Below are positions 1 through 5,214 of a DNA stretch of 5,214 nt, piece by piece. The position numbers and the translations under genes were made by a program. Within the stretch, counting starts at the first letter, position 1. Each line of letters opens with the position of its first letter. The stretch comes from Cohaesibacteraceae bacterium (GTDB taxonomy: Bacteria; Pseudomonadota; Alphaproteobacteria; Rhizobiales; Cohaesibacteraceae). The notes under the pieces were generated by a model that did not search any database, was not told where the DNA came from, and saw only the letters and a program-made list of their open reading frames with translations. The stretch is from NCBI GenBank assembly GCA_016764535.1, contig JAESRR010000185.1, positions 1-5,214 of the forward strand, in the 5' to 3' direction.

Positions 1-1
1 C

Positions 2-295
2 CGCAAAGCTGCCATAGGCGCAAGCCGGGACCGTTTGCGTGCTGTGTTGCTCACCAGCTTTACGACCATTGGCGGTTTGACCCCGTTATTATTCGAAGCC
101 AGCCGACAGGCCGAGTTCCTGAAACCGATGGCGATCACCATGGTGTTTGGGCTTGGTGTTGCAACGTTGTTTGTTTTGTTTCTTGTGCCGGTTTTGTTTG
201 GCATTGGAACTGATATTGCACGGATTTCCGGCTGGATTGTCAATCGGCGTTACATTGGGCATCCTCATCGGGAAGGTGGAACTCCGGCCGAGTAG
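2..295 (+). CDS. RND-family efflux transporter, C-terminal fragment
   Basis: This is the last 97 codons of an inner-membrane resistance-nodulation-division pump, which exports drugs or other solutes using the proton gradient together with a periplasmic adaptor and an outer-membrane channel. The reading frame is open from base 2 and ends at TAG 293-295; the start lies outside the window. Residues 12-31 ([20 protein letters not shown]) match the conserved segment that enters the penultimate transmembrane helix of AcrB/MexB-type proteins. Residues 43-68 form the last hydrophobic helix, ending in the typical LVPVLF. A short charged cytoplasmic tail follows. The fragment cannot show whether the substrate is a drug (HAE class) or a metal; the wording of the motif favours the HAE or a related multidrug class. 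It converges on the B3/4 gene with only 14 bases between stop codons, and I see no hairpin terminator there. The family call is firm and the substrate is unknown. Confidence 0.88.
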   Translation, partial: RKAAIGASRDRLRAVLLTSFTTIGGLTPLLFEASRQAEFLKPMAITMVFGLGVATLFVLFLVPVLFGIGTDIARISGWIVNRRYIGHPHREGGTPAE

Positions 296-309
296 GCAAT
301 CTCTGATTA

Positions 310-993
310 TTATTGATCACCGATTTTCCCGGGCAAAGTGATGTTTGTGGGTATGGCCCAGTGTGCTTCAATGGCCGCTGACAGTGCTGTGATTAGAGAA
401 GAGACGTCGTTGATTGCGTTTTCATGCATGGCTTCACAGACAATGAGAATATCATCAGTGCTCTGTTTAACGGCTGAAATGCCGCTTTGCCGATTGCACC
501 AACGCCGTGCATGAACCTGGTTGTCCTCGTCACGGAATATAATTTCATCTTCCCTGGGATGCTCGATATCGCCACCAAATGTCTGGTAGATTTCATCACC
601 ATTCGCCGGGCAAACTTCCAGACTGCCTGAAATCCCGGAGATGTCATAAACGGCCACCGGAATGGCAAAGGCAATGGATGCTGCATTGCACAGATCGATC
701 AGGGGATGCAGTGAAGGCAGTGTGTCCTCTTTACGAAACCGCCGCAGCAAGGCTTCGGATGCACAGCGGTATTGGGTTGGTTTCAAACCCATTTTTGAAA
801 ATGTCTGACGCCATGCCTGAATTTCGGGGAAACCACCTTCCTGTCCGGTTTCCAGTCGCTTGCGCGCCATGTTGAAAAAATCTTCGACAACCAAACCAAC
901 ATCAACATTTTTGTCGAGGCCGGTTGCATTTATTAACCCGGTGGCCAGCCCGGGGAAATTGTTTTTTATGGCTGGGTGATAGTAAAATCGCAT
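310..993 (-). CDS. Stand-alone B3/4 (PheRS beta-like) domain protein
   Basis: The 227-residue product carries the B3/4 fold found in the beta subunit of bacterial phenylalanyl-tRNA synthetase, where it forms the editing site that removes tyrosine from tRNA-Phe. Recognisable family segments are IQAWRQTFSKMGLKPTQYRCASEALLRR (residues 58-85), the LIDLCNAASI region (98-107), VAVYDISGISGSLEV (113-127), a GDE...FGGDIEHP block (132-146), IIFRD (151-155) and HARRWCNRQSG (161-171). No synthetase catalytic or anticodon-binding domain is attached. The role of the free-standing family is poorly defined; trans-editing or deacylation of an aminoacyl-tRNA is an inference from the fold. The frame is open up to 1176, but that extension overlaps araC in another frame and does not resemble the family. 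I chose ATG 991-993, giving MRFYYHPAIK. ATG 1000-1002 is three codons upstream and also possible. Both have only weak ribosome-binding sites. The gene follows araC on the same strand after 86 bases. Confidence 0.82.
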   Translation of the reverse strand: MRFYYHPAIKNNFPGLATGLINATGLDKNVDVGLVVEDFFNMARKRLETGQEGGFPEIQAWRQTFSKMGLKPTQYRCASEALLRRFRKEDTLPSLHPLIDLCNAASIAFAIPVAVYDISGISGSLEVCPANGDEIYQTFGGDIEHPREDEIIFRDEDNQVHARRWCNRQSGISAVKQSTDDILIVCEAMHENAINDVSSLITALSAAIEAHWAIPTNITLPGKIGDQ

Positions 994-1079
994 TGGGTAC
1001 ATCCAGTTGGGGTATGAAATCTGAATATGACTTTTGAGCCGGTATGCCGTCTTGAACAAAATTGCGTGGAACAACCGGT
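994..1079 (-). other. Gap between araC and the B3/4 gene
   Basis: These 86 bases separate the araC stop from the chosen B3/4 start. The B3/4 frame remains open through the gap, so a longer N-terminus cannot be excluded by stop codons alone. On the minus strand I found no convincing -35/-10 pair, no hairpin followed by a T-run, and only a weak CTGGA ahead of the ATG. The gap is far longer than the 9-base gaps upstream in the cluster, which leaves room for a separate weak promoter or an RNA processing site. Neither can be shown from the sequence alone. Confidence 0.35.
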
Positions 1080-1892
1080 TTATGCGTAAATTGCTGTTCT
1101 GTATTGGCCGGGCGTATAACCAAGATAGCGCCTGAATGTGCGCGTAAGGTGACTTTGGTCGGAAAAACCACAGCATTGGGCGACTTCTGCTGCGCTCATG
1201 CTCTGTCTTAATAGCTGACGTGCTTTCTGAACTCTTCGCTGAATGAGAAATGCGTGAGGTGTGATGCCAAATTTTCTGGAAAATTGTCTCACCAGTTCAT
1301 AACGATCCATATTGGCAAGGGATGCAAGAGCAGCAAGTCCAGGTGTTTGAGCCGGTGCATCTGCCAATCGTTGACGGACTTTTTCAAGGCCGGTATCGCA
1401 TATACCGGCTGGAAACTCTGGACCTTGAAATATCGAAAACATCTGTCTGAATAATGCAGGCAAATTTTCCTCGATTGCCAATATCTCATTGTCTGGATTT
1501 ACGCAAAGCCGATGTAACATCCTAACCTGTTTTGCCAGGTGGTTACAGGAAATTACCGGTTTTGCAAATCGATCTGAATGACCTCCGGGCCCTGTGGTGT
1601 ATGCGTCAATAAGTTCCGGGTTGAAATACATCATCAGCCAATATCTTGGCTTTCCGGCAAGTGGTGTTCCATCGTGAATTTCGCCTGGATTCACACTGAT
1701 GACATCGCCCTTTAACGCATCCACCATGCCTGCATCACTGTAGGATCTGTGTCCACCCGAGCATATAACGCCCACACCATACTGGTCATGTGAATGGCGC
1801 GGGAAAGTTGCGAGGGAGTGAATAAACATTGCCTCGATATCGGGGTGGCCCGTCTGTTTGATTGAGGCATGGTGAATTGGAGGATTGGACAT
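1080..1892 (-). CDS. AraC-family transcriptional regulator with N-terminal cupin sensor
   Basis: The 270-residue protein has the standard two-part layout of AraC/XylS regulators and acts as a cytoplasmic DNA-binding protein responding to a small ligand. The N-terminal cupin-like sensor (about residues 25-95) shows FPRHSHDQYGVGVI (30-43), then GDVISVNPGEIHDG (62-75), the usual His-rich strand and PGE turn. The C-terminal domain holds two helix-turn-helix units: the first around 185-208 (LAALASLANMDRYELVRQFSRKFG) and the second around 233-256, with GFSDQSHLTRTFRRYLGYTPGQYR at 242-265 being the family signature. Length is typical. The start ATG 1890-1892 is 9 bases beyond the trkH stop and has no clear Shine-Dalgarno sequence, which suggests translation coupled to trkH. 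The target is unknown. The B3/4 gene immediately downstream is the natural candidate, because AraC-like regulators with this sensor often sit beside the gene they control. Family assignment is firm; ligand and target are inference. Confidence 0.9.
   Translation of the reverse strand: MSNPPIHHASIKQTGHPDIEAMFIHSLATFPRHSHDQYGVGVICSGGHRSYSDAGMVDALKGDVISVNPGEIHDGTPLAGKPRYWLMMYFNPELIDAYTTGPGGHSDRFAKPVISCNHLAKQVRMLHRLCVNPDNEILAIEENLPALFRQMFSIFQGPEFPAGICDTGLEKVRQRLADAPAQTPGLAALASLANMDRYELVRQFSRKFGITPHAFLIQRRVQKARQLLRQSMSAAEVAQCCGFSDQSHLTRTFRRYLGYTPGQYRTAIYA
1389..1409. repeat. Inverted repeat inside araC
   Basis: Perfect 8-bp arms, GCCGGTAT at 1389-1396 and ATACCGGC at 1402-1409, surround a 5-base loop (CGCAT). 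They lie in the araC coding region, in codons for the linker between the sensor and the DNA-binding domain (AGICDTG, residues 162-168). The repeat could form a small mRNA hairpin or be a dyad protein site. A by-product of the codon choice is equally likely. Confidence 0.4.
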
Positions 1893-1901
1893 GCCGTTAC
1901 G

Positions 1902-3386
1902 CTAGTGAATCCAGAAACGTGGTACGAATAATACAAAAACCGTCAAAAATTCCAGTCGCCCGACCAGCATACCGAAGGAAAGCAGCCACTTGGCTGTGGA
2001 ATTCAGTTCAGCAAAATTTCCGGATGGACCGATCATTGAACCCAGTCCGGGCCCCACATTTGAAATCGCCGTAGCTGCTCCGGAAAGTGAAGTGGTCATA
2101 TCCAGCCCGGTGAAAGATATCAGGGCGGCGAGTATGACGAACGATATCATATACATAAAAAAGAAGCTCATGACCGCCGCGGATACGCCATCATGCAGTA
2201 TCGCACCATTGTATCGTTTCACGAAGACGCCATGGGGGAATACTATGCGATTGAGATGTTGCTTGAGATCTTCAAACAGGACCTGCAAACGGAATATTTT
2301 GATGCCGCATGCTGTCGATCCGGCGCAGCCACCAATGAACATTAGAATGAAGAAGAACCCGGTGGCAAGCGGTCCCCACAACGTATAATCGGTTGTCGCA
2401 TAACCTGTTCCGGTCATGATCGATATGACATTGAAAGCAGCATAGCGCAGTCCGTCAACGCCTGAATTTATGCCCTGCACCGATTGATAAATCCACATGA
2501 TTGGTATCAGGACTGCGAGGAACAAAAAGAAGGTTTTGACCTGGGAATCTGAAAACAATCTGTCGGGCATGCCGCGCAGGAACTGAATATACAGGATGAA
2601 AGGCAATGACCCAAACAGCATGAAGAATATTGCGATGCTGTCGATAGCCACGGAATCATAGTAGCCAATTGATGCATCATGGGATGACATGCCACCTGTT
2701 GCCACGGTTGTCATGCCATGGATGACGGCGTCAAGGAAAGTCATGCCAGCTACAAAATAAGAGATTGCGCAAGCAAGTGTTCCTCCCAGATAGACAAATG
2801 CCATCACACTGGCGATTTGCGCGGCTCGGGGGAGTATCTTTTCTGCTGTGTCAAAGGCTTCTGCCTTAAACAATTGCATGCCACCAACCTGCAACATGGG
2901 CATAACCGCGATCGCCATAACAATAACACCCAGGCCGCCAAGCCATTGCAGCATGCCACGCCATAAATTGATGCCGGGAGGAAGATGATCAAGTCCGCTC
3001 ATCACAGTTGAACCGGTGGTTGTCAGTCCAGACATGCTTTCAAAAAAAGCATCAGTGTAACTTGGGGTAAAACCCGACCAGTAAAGTGGAATTGCGCCAA
3101 ATCCGGCCAGGGTGACCCACGATAACACGGTGATCAAAAAGGCTTGCCGCAGTGTCATGGAAATAGATTCAGCACGGGAGCTCAACCACATGCCGATGCC
3201 CATAAACAGAGTCAGACAACCCGACGCTGCAAAAATTTGCCAATCATTGTATCCTCTGGACAGATCCACCAGCGCCGGGATGAACATCGCGATACCCAGC
3301 GTTGATAACAATGCGCCGACCACGAGGAATATCGGTCCAGGATCAATCCCTGCCTTTGAAGCAGGCCGTATCAGGGTTGCATTCAT
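1902..3386 (-). CDS. trkH: TrkH-family potassium uptake channel subunit
   Basis: The 494-residue inner-membrane protein is the ion-conducting subunit of a Trk potassium uptake system, normally gated by the cytosolic nucleotide-binding protein TrkA, which is not in this window. TrkH folds as four membrane-pore-membrane repeats, and the four filter loops are visible: TTTGST (residues 122-127), VATGGMS (228-234), MTGTGY (324-329) and SNVGPGLG (442-449). Other family blocks are WRGMLQWLGGLGVIVMAIAV (142-161), IGGCAGSTACGIKIFR (351-366) and the C-terminal MLVGRLEFLTVFVLFVPRFW (473-492). Each repeat keeps its central glycine, so the channel looks intact. Length is normal for the family. The start ATG 3384-3386 lies 9 bases after the apaG stop, with only a weak TTAGG as ribosome-binding site, and araC follows 9 bases after the trkH stop. 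This tight packing implies one transcript from the apaG promoter. TrkG or a sodium-coupled KtrB-like relative is less likely given the length. Confidence 0.95.
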   Translation of the reverse strand: MNATLIRPASKAGIDPGPIFLVVGALLSTLGIAMFIPALVDLSRGYNDWQIFAASGCLTLFMGIGMWLSSRAESISMTLRQAFLITVLSWVTLAGFGAIPLYWSGFTPSYTDAFFESMSGLTTTGSTVMSGLDHLPPGINLWRGMLQWLGGLGVIVMAIAVMPMLQVGGMQLFKAEAFDTAEKILPRAAQIASVMAFVYLGGTLACAISYFVAGMTFLDAVIHGMTTVATGGMSSHDASIGYYDSVAIDSIAIFFMLFGSLPFILYIQFLRGMPDRLFSDSQVKTFFLFLAVLIPIMWIYQSVQGINSGVDGLRYAAFNVISIMTGTGYATTDYTLWGPLATGFFFILMFIGGCAGSTACGIKIFRLQVLFEDLKQHLNRIVFPHGVFVKRYNGAILHDGVSAAVMSFFFMYMISFVILAALISFTGLDMTTSLSGAATAISNVGPGLGSMIGPSGNFAELNSTAKWLLSFGMLVGRLEFLTVFVLFVPRFWIH

Positions 3387-3395
3387 GCGGAGGAC

Positions 3396-3788
3396 CTAAT
3401 GCAGGACGGAAGCTGCGCCGGGGATATCCAGCGAGAAAGCAGGAATGTCAACTATCATGGGCGACCCGTCCTTTAGTTCTACTCGATACTGGCCAGCCAT
3501 TATTCCGCTGGGCGTTTCAAGAACGCAGGAAGATGTATACTCAAAAGACTGTCCGGGTTCAATAACCGGTTGTTGGCCAATGACACCTTCGCCTTCAACT
3601 TCGCGTACATTACCGTCATCATCAATGATACGCCAATAGCGCGAGCGAAGCTGCACCGCTTCGCTACGCTGATTGCTTATCACAATGGTATACGTCCACA
3701 CAAATTTACGTCCTTTTGTATCCGATTCTGATTCCAGGTAATCGGGCACAACAGAAACATCAATTGCGTGGGTTGTGGCCTTGAACAT
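3396..3788 (-). CDS. apaG: ApaG protein
   Basis: The 130-residue product is a full-length ApaG, a small soluble protein of the fibronectin-III-like fold. The family has been linked genetically to cobalt resistance and magnesium efflux (CorD) and to diadenosine-tetraphosphate metabolism, but its biochemical activity is not settled. Diagnostic segments are FVWTYTIVISNQ (residues 29-40), VQLRSRYWRIIDDDGNVREV (45-64), the glycine motif GEGVIG (66-71) followed by QQPVIEPGQSFEYTS (72-86), ETPSGIMAGQY (91-101) and the C-terminal IPAFSLDIP (115-123). The start ATG 3786-3788 is well supported by a purine-rich ribosome-binding site immediately upstream and by alignment with the usual family N-terminus. 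It is the first gene of the minus-strand cluster, transcribed from the promoter at 3836-3865 and divergent from the phosphatidyltransferase gene. From memory, apaG near metZ is a common order in alphaproteobacteria, which fits the metZ gene to the right. Confidence 0.96.
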   Translation of the reverse strand: MFKATTHAIDVSVVPDYLESESDTKGRKFVWTYTIVISNQRSEAVQLRSRYWRIIDDDGNVREVEGEGVIGQQPVIEPGQSFEYTSSCVLETPSGIMAGQYRVELKDGSPMIVDIPAFSLDIPGAASVLH

Positions 3789-3789
3789 G

Positions 3790-3797
3790 CCTCTTCC
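3790..3797 (-). promoter_or_regulatory. Ribosome-binding site of apaG
   Basis: On the minus strand the sequence GGAAGAGG ends one base before the apaG ATG, with the GGA core five bases from the start codon after counting AGAGG. It is the clearest Shine-Dalgarno sequence in the window and fixes the apaG start. The downstream genes of the cluster lack one of comparable strength. Confidence 0.65.
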
Positions 3798-3835
3798 ATC
3801 ACAACAGATTGAAAATTTTAGAATAAAATCCCACC

Positions 3836-3865
3836 ATTATATGACGTCTTGCTTTAAAACGTCAT
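3836..3865 (-). promoter_or_regulatory. Sigma-70-type promoter of apaG-trkH-araC
   Basis: Read on the minus strand, there is a perfect -10 box TATAAT (3841-3836). A -35-like ATGACG lies at 3865-3860 and matches four of six consensus positions (TTGACA) with an 18-base spacer. Transcription would start near 3829, giving a leader of about 40 bases before the apaG ATG. No equally good promoter was found on the plus strand of this gap for the divergent gene. The -10 box is seen directly; promoter activity is inferred. Confidence 0.6.
3841..3865. promoter_or_regulatory. Operator-like inverted repeat over the apaG promoter
   Basis: Perfect 7-bp arms, ATGACGT at 3841-3847 and ACGTCAT at 3859-3865, are separated by an AT-rich 11-base spacer. 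The dyad spans from the last base of the TATAAT box to the end of the -35 hexamer, so a dimeric protein bound here would be expected to block minus-strand transcription. It also lies 16 bases upstream of the divergent start codon and could affect both genes. Centre-to-centre spacing of the arms is 18 bases, close to two helical turns. The binding protein is unknown; the AraC regulator in the same cluster is only one candidate, since AraC proteins usually prefer direct repeats. Confidence 0.45.
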
Positions 3866-3881
3866 CGTCCACCTGGCCCCG

Positions 3882-4508
3882 ATGATAGTAGAAAATATGT
3901 TTGATGCAACCCTGAAACGTTACCTCGATCCTGCACTTGGCAAACTGGGAGAAAGTCTGGCCAAAGCCGGTATTGGTGCAAACAGCCTGACATGTGCCGG
4001 GTTGGCTCTTGGGATTGCCGCAATGATTTGCATTGCATTTGGCCTGTTTGTATGGGGCCTGATCCTGCTGCTTGTCAGTCGGTTGTTTGATGGCCTTGAT
4101 GGTGCAGTGGCGCGCGCCACCCGGAAGACCGATTTTGGCGGCTATCTGGATATAGTTTTTGACTTCATATTTTATGGCGCAATTCCACTTGGTTTTGCCA
4201 TTTACGATCCACAAAACAATGCGCTGCCTGCGGCGGTTTTGCTGTTGGCGTTTTATGCCAATGGTGCGAGTTTTCTTGCTTTTGCAACAATGGCCGAAAA
4301 ACACGGACTAAAAACAGTTAGCCATGGGTCCAAGTCACTTTATTATACCGGTGGCCTTGCAGAAGCCGGTGAAACAATTGGATTGTTTGTATTCTGGTGC
4401 ATTTTTCCGGACTGGTTTGAAGTCTCTGCCTATGTATTTGCGGGGGTAACTGCAATCACTACAATTTCCCGGCTCGTGCTTGCATACAAGACCTTTGGGG
4501 ATCGCTAA
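3882..4508 (+). CDS. CDP-alcohol phosphatidyltransferase family protein
   Basis: The 208-residue membrane protein belongs to the family that joins a CDP-linked lipid (or other CDP-alcohol) to a second alcohol, releasing CMP, as in phospholipid headgroup synthesis. The metal-binding signature is present: D70-G-L-D73-G74-A-V-A77-R78, then G86, D90 and D94, giving all four aspartates needed for catalysis. The spacer from R78 to G86 is seven residues by my count, one shorter than the usual 8-9. Hydrophobic segments lie around 36-68, 88-107, 114-136, 161-176 and 182-201, as expected for a six-helix protein. The conserved GGLAEAGETI block (157-166) suggests a specific subfamily, not PgsA or PssA proper, so the acceptor alcohol is unknown. 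ATG 3882 is the first start after an in-frame stop (TAA 3855-3857). ATG 3897 is an alternative five codons later; neither has a clear ribosome-binding site. The gene is divergent from apaG and convergent with metZ. Confidence 0.88.
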   Translation: MIVENMFDATLKRYLDPALGKLGESLAKAGIGANSLTCAGLALGIAAMICIAFGLFVWGLILLLVSRLFDGLDGAVARATRKTDFGGYLDIVFDFIFYGAIPLGFAIYDPQNNALPAAVLLLAFYANGASFLAFATMAEKHGLKTVSHGSKSLYYTGGLAEAGETIGLFVFWCIFPDWFEVSAYVFAGVTAITTISRLVLAYKTFGDR

Positions 4509-4528
4509 GCAGTCGATGCTGAATTTTT

Positions 4529-4589
4529 GTCGCTGCCTGCCCATATCGGGATTAACGCACGACTGTTAATCCGTATATTTGGCGGCGAC
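4529..4589. repeat. Long multi-segment hairpin in the 3' region of the phosphatidyltransferase gene
   Basis: An outer stem pairs GTCGCTGCC (4529-4537) with GGCGGCGAC (4581-4589), nine pairs including one G-T wobble. Inside it, ATAT (4543-4546) can pair with ATAT (4575-4578), and GGATTAAC (4549-4556) pairs perfectly with GTTAATCC (4565-4572) around an 8-base loop. The structure begins 20 bases after the phosphatidyltransferase stop codon. Neither strand has a T-run right after the stem, so it is not a standard intrinsic terminator. It could be a 3' UTR element, a small RNA, a dyad protein site or a remnant of a dispersed repeat. The pairing is seen directly; the function is unknown. Confidence 0.55.
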
Positions 4590-4654
4590 GGTGATTGCTG
4601 CAGATATTTTGCTTCAAAAACCATTGTGGATCAGGACGCGGACATAACTGTCCG

Positions 4655-4676
4655 AAGGAGGGCATTGCCCTCCTTT
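4655..4676. terminator. Bidirectional intrinsic terminator between convergent genes
   Basis: A perfect 9-bp stem, AAGGAGGGC (4655-4663) with GCCCTCCTT (4667-4675), closes a 3-base loop. The GC-rich core and tight loop are typical of rho-independent terminators. The T-run is short on both strands (TTT on the plus side; TT within CCTTCGG on the minus side), so termination may be partial. The position, 146 bases past the phosphatidyltransferase stop and 32 bases past the metZ stop, suits metZ best and could serve both convergent genes. Confidence 0.7.
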
Positions 4677-4707
4677 CAACGATGGCCCGGATTTTGACGT
4701 CTTTGCT

Positions 4708-5214
4708 TTAGACAAGCTTGACTTTGGCACCATTGGGCCATGACAGAGTGTCGAGCGCCGTTGAAAGATCTTCCCACAGATCATCAACATCTTCGAGGCC
4801 GACAGAAAGTCGCAACAAACCTTCTGTGATACCGGCATCCTCGCGTTGTTTATCGGTCAGACGTTGATGTGTTGTTGTCGTCGGATGCGTAATAAGCGTT
4901 TTTGCATCGCCCAGATTATTGGATATCAGTATGATATCCAGGGCATTCTCCAGCCGGAATGCGCCTTCTCTGCCACCACGAACCTTGAACGCGATGAGTG
5001 TTGATCCGGCCTTCATTTGCTTTTGAGCGATTTCATATTGCGGATGATCCTTGCGTCCGGGATAAAAGACCCGTTCGATTGCAGGATGTTCAGCGAGGCG
5101 ATCTGCCAAATCAGCAGCCGTTCGTGTTTGCTGGTCAACACGCAACTGCATGGTCTCAAGGCCTTTAAGAAGTACCCATGCATTGAATGGTGAAATGGAA
5201 GGTCCGGTGTGTCG
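4708..5214 (-). CDS. metZ: O-succinylhomoserine sulfhydrylase, C-terminal part
   Basis: The 168 residues here are the C-terminal portion of a PLP-dependent Cys/Met-metabolism enzyme. MetZ forms homocysteine from O-succinylhomoserine and sulfide in the cytoplasm, the direct sulfhydrylation route to methionine. The visible part starts at RHTGPSISPFNAWVLLKGLE (residues 1-20 from the edge), a segment that distinguishes MetZ-type proteins well. It continues with IERVFYPG (46-53), the ISNNLGDAKTLITHP block (97-111), TTTTHQRL (112-119) and GLLRLSVGLED (132-142), whose arginine contacts the substrate carboxylate in this superfamily. The PLP lysine and the start codon lie beyond base 5214. The stop is TAA at 4708-4710. 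Cystathionine gamma-synthase (MetB) and methionine gamma-lyase are close relatives and cannot be fully excluded from a fragment. Any upstream SAM riboswitch would be outside the window. Confidence 0.9.
   Translation of the reverse strand, partial: RHTGPSISPFNAWVLLKGLETMQLRVDQQTRTAADLADRLAEHPAIERVFYPGRKDHPQYEIAQKQMKAGSTLIAFKVRGGREGAFRLENALDIILISNNLGDAKTLITHPTTTTHQRLTDKQREDAGITEGLLRLSVGLEDVDDLWEDLSTALDTLSWPNGAKVKLV
4920..4940. repeat. Inverted repeat inside metZ
   Basis: Perfect 9-bp arms, TGGATATCA at 4920-4928 and TGATATCCA at 4932-4940, enclose a 3-base centre (GTA). They lie in metZ codons for LDIILIS (residues 92-98 from the edge) and use two ATA isoleucine codons. The tight hairpin would lie inside the coding part of the mRNA. 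It is AT-rich and conserved protein sequence limits its freedom, so chance is a fair explanation. Confidence 0.45.

Noticed and set aside
994..1176. N-terminal extension of the B3/4 frame to an ATG at 1176 (288 residues).
   Set aside because: The extra 61 residues overlap the conserved C-terminal coding region of araC in another frame and do not resemble B3/4 proteins. The family-like sequence starts at MRFYYHP.
1990..2388. A 132-codon plus-strand open frame opposite trkH.
   Set aside because: It is antisense to filter-loop coding regions of trkH, has low-complexity composition and no recognisable domain.
3801..3881. A plus-strand promoter for the phosphatidyltransferase gene (TTGAAA at 3809, TAAAAT at 3824, TATATG at 3838).
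   Set aside because: No -35-like and -10-like elements on this strand have a spacing near 17 bases, so no specific promoter can be supported.
3837..4304. A 155-codon minus-strand open frame opposite the phosphatidyltransferase gene.
   Set aside because: It is rich in Lys, Gln and Cys with no domain signature, and it lies antisense to a gene with a complete catalytic motif. It also covers the divergent promoter region.
4549..4572. A possible CtrA-type site (two TTAA half-sites).
   Set aside because: The TTAA elements are 10 bases apart instead of 7 and lie between convergent gene ends, not in a promoter. The inverted repeat of the hairpin explains them better.
1038..4836. The octamer GCCGGTAT (or its complement) occurs at 1038, 1389, 1402, 3966 and 4829, more often than expected by chance.
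   Set aside because: Three of the copies encode Ala-Gly-Ile with the same codons and one is the partner arm of a local inverted repeat. Spacing and orientation are irregular, so codon preference is the simpler explanation.

Overview
The window looks like ordinary chromosomal DNA from a Gram-negative proteobacterium. An alphaproteobacterium is most likely. The reasons are an O-succinylhomoserine sulfhydrylase of the MetZ type, an ApaG gene nearby, a TrkH potassium channel subunit and a CDP-alcohol phosphatidyltransferase of a kind I associate with that class. Base composition looks moderate by eye. The organism call is an inference from gene types and remembered gene order. No transposase, phage gene, CRISPR array, tRNA or rRNA was seen.

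Layout from left to right. Bases 2-295 (+) are the last 97 codons of an RND-family efflux pump. A 14-base gap separates it from a convergent minus-strand cluster, read in the order apaG (3788-3396), trkH (3386-1902), an AraC-family regulator (1892-1080) and a stand-alone B3/4-domain protein (993-310). The apaG-trkH and trkH-araC gaps are both exactly 9 bases, so these three genes are probably co-transcribed. The B3/4 gene follows after 86 bases and may belong to the same unit. A divergent CDP-alcohol phosphatidyltransferase gene lies at 3882-4508 (+). It converges on the C-terminal part of metZ (4708-5214, minus), which runs off the right edge.

The non-coding signals lie in two places. The 93-base divergent gap (3789-3881) holds a minus-strand promoter with a perfect TATAAT box in front of apaG. 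It is overlapped by a 7-bp inverted repeat (ATGACGT/ACGTCAT) placed like an operator. The 199-base convergent gap (4509-4707) holds a strong GC-rich hairpin suited to a bidirectional terminator, and a separate 61-base, multi-segment hairpin without a U-tract whose role is unknown.

Functionally, the minus-strand cluster combines ion-related functions (ApaG, TrkH) with a regulator and a protein related to the editing domain of phenylalanyl-tRNA synthetase. The AraC and B3/4 genes look like a functional pair placed behind trkH, although that is inference. I see no convincing new biological system. The items most worth a second look are the operator-like palindrome, the long hairpin downstream of the phosphatidyltransferase gene, and the AraC-B3/4 pair.
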